This document shows positions 1 through 5,619 of a stretch of 10,421 bases of DNA, one piece after another. Under the pieces are notes generated by a model. The model was given only the letters and a program-made list of their open reading frames with translations. It did not search any database and had not been told where the DNA came from. The position numbers and the translations under genes were made by a program. Numbering within the stretch: the first letter of the stretch is position 1; every line of letters begins with the position of its first letter. Source of the stretch: Bacillota bacterium (GTDB lineage: Bacteria > Bacillota > UBA4882 > UBA8346); assembly GCA_003501335.1 (NCBI GenBank), contig DNPQ01000227.1:1-10421 (forward strand). Reading direction: 5' to 3'.

Positions 1-1194
1 ATCACCAAATTCGCCCGCTACTACACTCCGGCGGTGGTTCTCACTGCCGCGGCGTTGGCATTTATACCTCCCCTTATTACCGGTGCGCCACTGGGCGCCT
101 GGGTCAGCCGGGCCTTGGTTTTTCTGGTGGTTTCTTGTCCTTGCGCTTTGGTCATCTCCATTCCATTAAGCTTTTTCGGCGGTATCGGCGGAGCTTCCAA
201 AAACGGGATTTTAATTAAAGGCAGTAATTATCTTGAGGCTCTTAACAATGTCGATACGGTCGTTTTTGATAAAACAGGCACCTTGACCCAAGGTGTTTTT
301 CAGGTGACCAAGATCGAAAGCGCCGGCGATTTTTCTGAAAACGACCTACTGGAATATGCCGCGTTTTCCGAAAGTTATTCCACTCACCCCATCGCTCTTT
401 CCATCCTGAAAGCTTACGGCAATGAAATCAACTCGGAATTCATCCGTGATTATTCGGAAATACCGGGCTATGGAGTGCGGACTCTTGTCAAGGGAAAAAC
501 CGTTCTGGCCGGTAATGAACGGTTGATGAAACAAGAAGCGATTCCCTACGCCGAAATAACGGATATCGGGACGGCCGTTCATATAGCCGTTGATCATCAA
601 TATGCGGGATTCATTGTAATATCCGATGAAATCAAAAAGGACAGTCTGAATACGATTTTGGAGCTTAGAACACTTGGTATCCAAAAACTAGTCATGCTAA
701 CCGGCGATCATCAAGCGGTCGGTGTTGCCGTCGGAAAGCATCTGGGCCTGGACCAAATCCACGCCGAGCTTTTACCGGATCAAAAGGTAGCCCTGGTAGA
801 ACAATTGGAACGGGAAAAAGCTTCTCCCAAAGGAAAACTGGTATTCATGGGAGACGGCATTAACGACGCCCCGGTCCTCGCCCGGGCCGATATCGGAATC
901 GCCATGGGCGGGGTCGGATCGGATGCGGCCATTGAAGCCGCCGATGTCGTCCTGATGACCGATGAGCCTTCAAAACTAGTAACCGCTATTAAAATCGCCA
1001 AACGGACCCGGTTGATCGTCACCCAAAATATTTACCTGGCTTTGGGGGTTAAAGGGATTGTATTGCTTTTAGGCGCGCTCGGTTTTGCCAACATGTGGGA
1101 AGCGGTATTTGCCGATGTCGGAGTTGCTTTATTAGCGGTATTAAACTCGATGAGGGTGATGACGGTTAAAAACAAGGAGAGCCTAACGGCTTAA
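1..1194 (+). CDS. Heavy-metal P1B-type ATPase (Zn/Cd/Pb exporter), C-terminal part, 5' end outside window
   Basis: An integral-membrane pump that uses ATP to export soft divalent metals. The frame is open from base 1; the GTG at 34 has no ribosome binding site and is internal, so the gene is cut by the window edge. The metal-binding N-terminus, first membrane helices and actuator domain are missing. Counting from base 1, visible motifs are the CPC metal site in SCPCALV (residues 46-48), the phosphorylated Asp of DKTGT (90), the STHP motif of the nucleotide domain, TGDH, and GDGINDAP. Near the C-terminus, a Lys in the helix LALGVKG and Asp-x-Gly in FADVGVALL are the signature of the P1B-2 (Zn/Cd/Pb) group rather than copper pumps (family knowledge). 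The next reading frame starts 12 bases after the stop, with its AAGGAAG site overlapping the stop codon, so the two were probably an operon. The exact metal is not decided by sequence. Confidence 0.95.
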   Translation: MTKFARYYTPAVVLTAAALAFIPPLITGAPLGAWVSRALVFLVVSCPCALVISIPLSFFGGIGGASKNGILIKGSNYLEALNNVDTVVFDKTGTLTQGVFQVTKIESAGDFSENDLLEYAAFSESYSTHPIALSILKAYGNEINSEFIRDYSEIPGYGVRTLVKGKTVLAGNERLMKQEAIPYAEITDIGTAVHIAVDHQYAGFIVISDEIKKDSLNTILELRTLGIQKLVMLTGDHQAVGVAVGKHLGLDQIHAELLPDQKVALVEQLEREKASPKGKLVFMGDGINDAPVLARADIGIAMGGVGSDAAIEAADVVLMTDEPSKLVTAIKIAKRTRLIVTQNIYLALGVKGIVLLLGALGFANMWEAVFADVGVALLAVLNSMRVMTVKNKESLTA

Positions 1195-1206
1195 GGAAGT
1201 TCCAAT

Positions 1207-1471
1207 ATGGACACTTTGCTGAAATATTATATTCCGTTTTTGATCATGATATTTTTTCCTTTTAATCAGCCTTTTCCTGATGGTTCCTACTTATTTTTGT
1301 GGCTATTTGACAGTCTTCACTTATGTCATCATCAGCATCCAAGTTAGGCTGGAAGAAGAATTCTTAAGCAAAATTCACGGGAAAGAATATTCCAATTACC
1401 AGTCCAAAGCAGGAAGATTCTTTCCCAAGTTTAAGGCAGATCCGCTTAGTGCAAAAAATAAATCAAAATGA
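1207..1471 (+). pseudogene. Remnant of isoprenylcysteine carboxyl methyltransferase-like membrane protein (internal deletion plus frameshift)
   Basis: The ATG at 1207 has a good site (AAGGAAG, 1193-1199) and begins MDTLLKYYIPFLIMIFF, which resembles the first membrane helix of bacterial ICMT-like methyltransferases. That frame then runs out at an early stop near 1342. After a T-run at 1252-1257 the +1 frame carries a recognisable C-terminus of the same family: a helix ending in IISIQVRLEEEFLSKIHGKEY, then a basic tail, stopping at 1469-1471. Family members are about 190-200 residues as I recall. Here only about 17 N-terminal and about 70 C-terminal residues survive, so the central helices and cofactor-binding region are gone. 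It follows the metal ATPase as the former second gene of an operon, a pairing I recall from other Firmicutes. The tail overlaps the 3' end of uppP on the other strand. The ATG at 1280 has no ribosome binding site, so I do not treat the C-terminal piece as a gene. Confidence 0.75.
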
Positions 1472-2246
1472 TGATTCCTACTAGAATCCGATAATAACCA
1501 AAGGGTTGAAAATCTTTTTTGGTGATATATTTCATAAAACCGGCGATGACGAACCAGGCAACCAAAAACGACACAATAAATCCCACCAGTAATACTTGGA
1601 TTTGAGTGGAAGTTAACGTCATCCCGGTTTTCAACAACGAATAAACCGTTGCTGCAAACATGGTCGGGATTGCCAAAAAAAACGAATATTCAGCCGCTAC
1701 CAACCTGGACGTTCCCAAGATCATAGCTCCGATGATAGTTGCAGCCGACCGGGAGGTCCCCGGTATCATCGCGATGCACTGAAATACTCCAATGAAAAGA
1801 GCCGTCCCATAACTCAACTGGGCAAAAGAATTGATTTTACTTTGCTTTTTCCGGCGTTCAACCAGAATAAGGATAATTCCGCCGATGACGAGTGCCAATG
1901 CTACCGTTTTAGGGTTAAAAAACTTATCCTCAATATGTTTTCCAAGTATCGCACCGATGATCAAAGCCGGTAACACACCAACCAGTGTTTTTTTCCAAAT
2001 ATCCCAAGTAGCTTTCTTTTCCTGCTCCGATTTATTTCGGCTAAATGGATAAAGTTTATTCCAGAAATAGACGACTACGGAAAGAATAGCACCAAGCTGA
2101 ATCACCACATCAAACATTTTGGCAAAACCGCCTGTAAAACGGATAAATTCGTTGGCAATGATTAAGTGTCCCGTCGAAGAAACAGGCAAAAATTCGGTCA
2201 ACCCTTCCACAATTCCCAAAACAACCGCTTTAAGTAACTCGTTCAA
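1446..2246 (-). CDS. uppP: Undecaprenyl-diphosphatase (BacA/UppP family)
   Basis: Integral-membrane phosphatase that converts undecaprenyl diphosphate to the monophosphate, recycling the lipid carrier for peptidoglycan and other wall polymers; it also confers bacitracin tolerance (family knowledge). The 266 residues match the usual length. Conserved motif 1, GLTEFLPVSSTGH, gives the glutamates E14/E18, the Ser-Ser-Thr stretch and H27. Motif 2, PGTSRSA (162-168), supplies the catalytic Arg (R166). The rest is a series of hydrophobic helices with a basic cytoplasmic loop around 69-87. The start is TTG (2246-2244); the GGGAAGG site ends 6 bases upstream and no nearby ATG preserves motif 1 so well. 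It faces the methyltransferase remnant tail to tail with a 26-base overlap and has its own upstream promoter. It appears intact. Confidence 0.95.
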   Translation of the reverse strand: MNELLKAVVLGIVEGLTEFLPVSSTGHLIIANEFIRFTGGFAKMFDVVIQLGAILSVVVYFWNKLYPFSRNKSEQEKKATWDIWKKTLVGVLPALIIGAILGKHIEDKFFNPKTVALALVIGGIILILVERRKKQSKINSFAQLSYGTALFIGVFQCIAMIPGTSRSAATIIGAMILGTSRLVAAEYSFFLAIPTMFAATVYSLLKTGMTLTSTQIQVLLVGFIVSFLVAWFVIAGFMKYITKKDFQPFGYYRILVGIIILIYFLH

Positions 2247-2286
2247 AATGAACCTTCCCTTATTCCACTATTTTACAAACCAAGTT

Positions 2287-2315
2287 ATTATAGCATTTTT
2301 GAAGGTCCGATTCCA
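2287..2315 (-). promoter_or_regulatory. Predicted extended -10 promoter of uppP
   Basis: On the minus strand a perfect TATAAT (2292-2287) is preceded by TGC, making an extended -10 element. The hexamer 17 bases upstream, TGGAAT (2315-2310), is only a weak -35. Transcription would start near 2280, giving a leader of about 35 bases before the TTG start. Confidence 0.6.
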
Positions 2316-2441
2316 GTGGAAAATATCAACTTAATGAAGGCTTAAACTCATTTTATTATTGATTGAACTTTTAAAATAGTAGATTTGCTTTTTCGAATAG
2401 TTCCGTCAACAACCGTACTGAATGCACTTCTGTCAAAGAAG

Positions 2442-2462
2442 TTGCATACTATGCTAATGCAA
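2442..2462. promoter_or_regulatory. Inverted repeat upstream of the superoxide dismutase gene, possible operator
   Basis: TTGCAT (2442-2447) and ATGCAA (2457-2462) form a 6-bp inverted repeat with a 9-base spacer, about 30 bases before the likely sod start. The spacer includes TACTAT and GCTAAT, either of which could serve as a -10, but no convincing -35 is visible. This is a weak signal that could be chance. The rest of 2320-2440 holds nothing I recognise. Confidence 0.25.
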
Positions 2463-2493
2463 TGATCCTTATTTGACTGAGAGGTTCAAGCCA

Positions 2494-3138
2494 ATGCAAT
2501 CTTTACTATTGCCACCCGGCGGCCATAAATTACCTGCCCTTCCTTATCCTTATAGCGCACTAGAACCGGTAATCAGCGCCACGACGCTCCGTTTTCACCA
2601 TGATAATCACCATAAATCCTATGTCGAGGGTCTCAATAAGGCCGAATTGAAACTGGTGGAGGCCCGCCAGAAAAAAGATTTTTCCCTGATCAAGCACTGG
2701 GAGCGCGAACTTGCTTTTCACGGTTCCGGACATATCTTACATAGCATTTACTGGACGATCATGGCCCCACCGGGCAACTGCGGCCAACCTGGTCCCCTGA
2801 CTCAAAGGCTGATCAACAGCTATTTTGGAAGTATCCCCCTATTTCAAGAACAATTTACCCAGGCCGCCAATAACGTGGAGGCCTCCGGATGGGCGATCCT
2901 GGTATGGCAACCGGCCTGGTGCCGGCTGGAGCTGCTCAATGCCGAAAAGCATCAAGATCTGACCCAATGGGGCAGCATGCCCATCTTAGTCCTGGATGTC
3001 TGGGAACATGCTTATTACCTGGATTATCAGTACCGGCGGGCCGATTATACCAAATCATGGTGGAATATCGTGAACTGGTTTGAGGTTGAAAAAAGACTTT
3101 CTTTGGCGTTACAGGGAAAAATGCCTTTAATCTCTTAA
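2494..3138 (+). CDS. Superoxide dismutase, Fe/Mn family, probably Mn type
   Basis: Converts superoxide to hydrogen peroxide and oxygen in the cytoplasm. I choose the ATG at 2494 (214 residues) because GAGAGG at 2480-2485 sits 8 bases upstream; the in-frame TTG at 2473 has no such site. The four metal ligands are visible: H35 in FHHDNHHKSYV, H83 in GHILHSIYW, and D168 and H172 in LDVWEHAYYL. The outer-sphere Gln lies in the C-terminal domain (Q154, KHQD), and Gly replaces the N-terminal Gln of iron enzymes, so Mn is the likelier cofactor. The charged insert between the two N-terminal helices (about 49-70) recalls the Bacillus YojM/SodF-like branch rather than the housekeeping SodA (recalled, not searched). 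No signal peptide is seen. The gene stands alone and converges on the flavodoxin-like gene. Confidence 0.92.
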   Translation: MQSLLLPPGGHKLPALPYPYSALEPVISATTLRFHHDNHHKSYVEGLNKAELKLVEARQKKDFSLIKHWERELAFHGSGHILHSIYWTIMAPPGNCGQPGPLTQRLINSYFGSIPLFQEQFTQAANNVEASGWAILVWQPAWCRLELLNAEKHQDLTQWGSMPILVLDVWEHAYYLDYQYRRADYTKSWWNIVNWFEVEKRLSLALQGKMPLIS

Positions 3139-3216
3139 GGGATTTCAAGCATTCGTTATCTTGTTTCTGCTTACCAAAATAGGATATTCAATGACACTGA
3201 ACCACCCAATACAAGC

Positions 3217-3933
3217 TCATCCCTTCGGATGAGTTCGTTCCTTTTGAAGCGCCTTGGAGTATGAGAGTTTAAACCAGCCTTTATCCAGCCAATATTGATA
3301 TTCGTAGTCCGTATGGTGATGCTTTTTCATCATCCAAAAGCAAATTCGGTTATAAATACTTGGCCTTATTTTCCGATTGCCGCTTAGCATTGCGGCTACC
3401 TGTCCGGCAAGCGCCTTGTACTTGGCTTTGCAATGTTCCCGGCCCGGGAAGCACCCCGGCGCTTTGCCGATACCCCTCAAATGTCCCACCGTAATACATC
3501 CCATCATGGTCATGAGTGCTGTTAGATATTTTTCCGTCAGCCATCTGCCGTCTTCCTCGTATGTTACAGCGGTTAATGCCGGTTTCCCCATCAAGCCGAC
3601 CAGATGAATCCACATAAAAGTCCTGTCAAACAGCATTTTAATTTGGGCCGAAACCATATTTTCATAGACGGGTGAACCGAGAATCAAAAAATCACTTTGA
3701 CGTATTTTCTGCATAATCTCCGGCAAAGCATCATTTTTATGTATGCAACACCCAGTCTTCATGCAAGCCCAGCATCCCCTGCAAGGTTGGATCAGAGTCT
3801 CGCCAAGGGAAATGACTTCATATTCCATGGTTGGATAAAACTCTTTGACAGCTTCCAAAAAGTCCTTGGTCATGGTAACAGTATTGGATTTTTCATTGTT
3901 CGGGCTCCCAATGACAGCCACAATCTTCTTCAT
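3217..3933 (-). CDS. Flavodoxin-fold NAD(P)H-dependent oxidoreductase with compact cysteine cluster (iron-sulfur flavoprotein-like)
   Basis: Likely an FMN-binding electron-transfer enzyme of the NADPH-dependent FMN reductase / iron-sulfur flavoprotein superfamily, acting in the cytoplasm. The N-terminus KKIVAVIGSPNNEKSNT gives the first beta strand and the FMN-phosphate loop (9-18). LILGSPVYENMVSAQIK is the second flavin-contact region. Between them lie C51, C54, C57, C62 and C63 in the arrangement C-x2-C-x2-C-x4-C, which matches the 4Fe-4S motif of Isf-type flavoproteins. The C-terminal 70 residues are basic and aromatic (a KKHHHTDYEYQYW stretch) and longer than in minimal members. The ATG at 3933 has GAAGGAG upstream. 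It is divergent from tetR with shared palindromes, so it is probably the regulator's main target. The natural substrate (quinone, drug or metal) is unknown. Confidence 0.85.
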   Translation of the reverse strand: MKKIVAVIGSPNNEKSNTVTMTKDFLEAVKEFYPTMEYEVISLGETLIQPCRGCWACMKTGCCIHKNDALPEIMQKIRQSDFLILGSPVYENMVSAQIKMLFDRTFMWIHLVGLMGKPALTAVTYEEDGRWLTEKYLTALMTMMGCITVGHLRGIGKAPGCFPGREHCKAKYKALAGQVAAMLSGNRKIRPSIYNRICFWMMKKHHHTDYEYQYWLDKGWFKLSYSKALQKERTHPKG

Positions 3934-3953
3934 TCTATTGGCGCTCCTTCAAA

Positions 3954-3973
3954 ATATGAACTTTATTTCATAT
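3954..3973. promoter_or_regulatory. Predicted TetR operator 1
   Basis: ATATGAA (3954-3960), six bases, TTCATAT (3967-3973) form a perfect 7-bp inverted repeat. It covers the expected transcription start (about 3971) of the divergent oxidoreductase gene, a repressing position. The core TGAA-N6-TTCA recurs in operator 2, with centres 57 bases apart. Confidence 0.6.
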
Positions 3974-3977
3974 TCAT

Positions 3978-4006
3978 ATTTTAATTGCCGTCTCTGCTTT
4001 TGTCAA
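3978..4006 (-). promoter_or_regulatory. Predicted promoter of the flavodoxin-like gene
   Basis: On the minus strand a consensus -35 TTGACA (4006-4001) is followed after exactly 17 bases by TAAAAT (3983-3978). The start point would lie near 3971, inside operator 1, and the leader runs to the ATG at 3933. Confidence 0.75.
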
Positions 4007-4013
4007 TAAAACA

Positions 4014-4027
4014 TGAAATATATTTCA
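4014..4027. promoter_or_regulatory. Predicted TetR operator 2
   Basis: TGAAATATATTTCA is a perfect 14-bp palindrome lying between the two divergent -35 hexamers (4006 on the minus strand, 4038 on the plus strand). It shares the TGAA-N6-TTCA core with operator 1. Confidence 0.6.
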
Positions 4028-4037
4028 CATTTATAGA

Positions 4038-4066
4038 TTGACAATTGGATATCCGGATCATAAAAT
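4038..4066 (+). promoter_or_regulatory. Predicted promoter of tetR
   Basis: TTGACA (4038-4043), 17 bases, TAAAAT (4061-4066): the same hexamers and spacing as the divergent promoter. The predicted start near 4073 falls in the AGGGTGG ribosome site (4072-4078), so the leader would be only about 10 bases, implying weak translation or a different start point. Confidence 0.65.
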
Positions 4067-4082
4067 CAAACAGGGTGGCAAA

Positions 4083-4709
4083 ATGAGCGTGAAAAATACC
4101 AAGCCGAGGATTCCTCAGCAACAAAGAAGCATTCAAACCAAGCGGCTGATTATCGATGCCGCCATGAAACTTTTTTCCCAAAAAGGATTTTACAATACCA
4201 ATTCCAAAGAAATCGCCAAAGAAGCGGAGGTGGCTACAGGCTGTTTTTATGCTTACTTTTCCGACAAAAAAGAAGTCTTCATGGCAGCGTTGCAAATTTA
4301 CTTCGAACAATTTAACGAAATCACCCAAACCCATATCGTCAAGCCGCCTTCCGAAAAGCCCGCCACCAAACGCTTCTTTCAGGAACTGATTCGGAGTTTC
4401 ATTGCAGCCCATAGCGTCTTTACCGACCTTCATCATGAACTTACCGCCATGTACTATACGGATCCGGATATTCAAAAACTAGTTACGGAATACGATCGAT
4501 CCAGTATCGATTGGATCTTGAAATATTTAATCAGTGTGCGGGAACATTTGCGGGTCTCTAACCCCGAGGCAGCTGCGAAAGTCGTTTATTGGTCCATCCA
4601 TAATGTGATTGATGCTATTGTATTTTCGGAAAAGGAAAATGCGGAGGTGCTTATCGCAGAACTTTCGGATATGCTGGAGAGATATCTGTTTGAGGGAACT
4701 ATTAATTAG
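4083..4709 (+). CDS. TetR/AcrR-family transcriptional regulator
   Basis: A DNA-binding repressor of 208 residues, the usual TetR length. The N-terminal domain shows the family pattern: a helix QTKRLIIDAAMKLFSQKG (18-35), then the helix-turn-helix TNSKEIAKEAEVATGCFYAYF (about 39-59) and the KKEVF entry to helix 4. The remainder (67-208) is the variable ligand-binding and dimerisation domain, whose ligand cannot be deduced. I start at the ATG at 4083 because AGGGTGG lies just upstream; the TTG at 4038 is the -35 hexamer. It is divergent from the flavodoxin-like oxidoreductase, and two TGAA-N6-TTCA palindromes between them fit autoregulation plus control of the neighbour (inference). Its stop overlaps the end of the broken fur-like gene on the other strand by 4 bases. 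Confidence 0.93.
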   Translation: MSVKNTKPRIPQQQRSIQTKRLIIDAAMKLFSQKGFYNTNSKEIAKEAEVATGCFYAYFSDKKEVFMAALQIYFEQFNEITQTHIVKPPSEKPATKRFFQELIRSFIAAHSVFTDLHHELTAMYYTDPDIQKLVTEYDRSSIDWILKYLISVREHLRVSNPEAAAKVVYWSIHNVIDAIVFSEKENAEVLIAELSDMLERYLFEGTIN

Positions 4710-5162
4710 TCCGGTTGTGCTCCTGTATGTAACGATGTGTTTCCTCCCCCTTCTGCCAAAAAATCGTCCTGTTTTAGAATTTGTTCCATCCATTCCGTTT
4801 TGTCGGAACATTCTTGCACAAGTCAACATTTCCGGCAAATCAATAAATATTTAGGCTTCTGATCGAGCCGTAACTGGTAACGCTTATTATGATTATTCGC
4901 TAAAATCGCCGATACCCAGTGTAACTCCTCAAGCAATGACAAAGTCCGGTATATTGTGGCGATTCCTACTTTCGGATACTCTGCTTTAACAAGATTAAAA
5001 GTGGTTTCACAGCCCAGATATTGCTTGGAATGGCGAAGTAACATTTCCGCAAGCAACTCGTCTTTGCAAAGTCAAATGATACCCCGCTTCATCTAAGATT
5101 TTCATAACTTCCGCTATTTTTATTATTACTGGTTCTAATTGTTTTTCAACCAATTGATTCAT
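4706..5162 (-). pseudogene. Broken Fur-family metalloregulator gene (frameshift and in-frame TGA)
   Basis: Fur proteins are cytoplasmic repressors sensing Fe, Zn, Mn or peroxide. The ATG at 5162 opens a frame with the N-terminal helix ending in EAGYHLTLQR. At 5060 one extra base (or two missing) shifts the frame, and the winged-helix part continues: ELLAEMLLRHSKQYLG, then VGIATIYRTLSLLEELHWVS, which is the Fur recognition helix signature. It reaches YLLICRKC, where families normally have C-x2-C followed by Gly. Here that next codon is TGA (4825-4823), one base from the Gly codon GGA. Beyond it the same frame stays open for 38 codons (LVQECSDKTEWMEQ...) to a TAA at 4706-4708, for a total of about 150 codons as in an intact Fur. 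The usual second CxxC is not seen at the end. The family is clear and the gene almost certainly inactive; Fur, PerR or Zur subtype cannot be told. Confidence 0.8.
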
Positions 5163-5423
5163 GTTTCACTTCATCCAGAGTATTAATAGAAACCTCCATT
5201 ATCGCCATTCGAGCCTGGTTAAAACCTTAGACCGGATACACGTTGGAGGAAAATGTCCCCCAACGTGATGAGATTACGAATGAAATCCTTATTCAATGGC
5301 TAGCTTCATTCCTTATAAAATTGAAGTATCCGGAACCCATTTCCATATTTCATTTTTGTCTTAACAGGCTAATATTAATATTCTTTAACAGCGATTGCAG
5401 CAACTATCTTATTTTTAAGGGGT
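5163..5423. other. Intergenic region between the fur-like remnant and the feo cluster, with one strong hairpin
   Basis: No gene is recognised on either strand. An open frame on the plus strand (5243-5524) lacks any family resemblance, has no good ribosome site and mostly opposes the Cys-rich peptide gene. The one structured element is an inverted repeat, CACGTTGG (5239-5246) and CCAACGTG (5260-5267), with a 13-base loop. It has no T-run on either side, so it does not look like a terminator. Confidence 0.5.
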
Positions 5424-5588
5424 TCAATGTCTTGTCGCCTTTTCCTCCTCATTGCAGCAGCTGCAGCAGTCTGAATGGCAGGAACTTTTTTCACCGCAGC
5501 TTGCGCACGTTCCGTGCTTTATGAGATGCCTGACGGCCAGAAACACCAGAGCGGCCAGAAAAATGCTTATTAAAATTGTCGATAACAT
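5424..5588 (-). CDS. FeoB-associated Cys-rich membrane peptide
   Basis: A 54-residue peptide. Residues 2-19 (LSTILISIFLAALVFLAV) form one membrane helix, followed by a basic stretch and a cysteine-rich tail with C28, C31, C37, C41, C42, C44 and C45, then an acidic-basic end. This layout, one helix then clustered cysteines, directly downstream of feoB, matches the FeoB-associated Cys-rich family found in Firmicutes. Its role is not established; iron handling at the FeoB cytoplasmic face is the usual suggestion. The ATG at 5588 has an excellent GGAGGAG site 6 bases away and lies 31 bases after the feoB stop, so it is the last gene of the feo operon. Confidence 0.88.
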   Translation of the reverse strand: MLSTILISIFLAALVFLAVRHLIKHGTCASCGEKSSCHSDCCSCCNEEEKATRH

Positions 5589-5619
5589 AAAAATCTCCTC
5601 CTTCTATAATAACTAATTT

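Noticed and set aside
2473..2493. TTG start giving a longer superoxide dismutase
   Set aside because: No ribosome site precedes it, whereas the ATG at 2494 has GAGAGG at good distance and the family N-terminus begins there.
3216..3233. CTCATCC/GGATGAG hairpin as a terminator between sod and the oxidoreductase gene
   Set aside because: It overlaps the last codons of the oxidoreductase gene and has no T-run on either strand, so I do not call it a terminator.
4823..4825. In-frame TGA in the fur-like frame as a selenocysteine codon
   Set aside because: Family members have Gly at this place, one base change from TGA, the same gene also has a frameshift, and no stem-loop like a bacterial SECIS was evident downstream.
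4527..4838. Minus-strand frame overlapping the end of tetR and the fur-like tail
   Set aside because: It runs antisense to tetR for half its length; the fur-like frame explains the shared region better.
5243..5524. Plus-strand open frame between the fur-like remnant and feoB
   Set aside because: No family resemblance; its Cys/Ser-rich end is just the antisense of the Cys-rich peptide gene.
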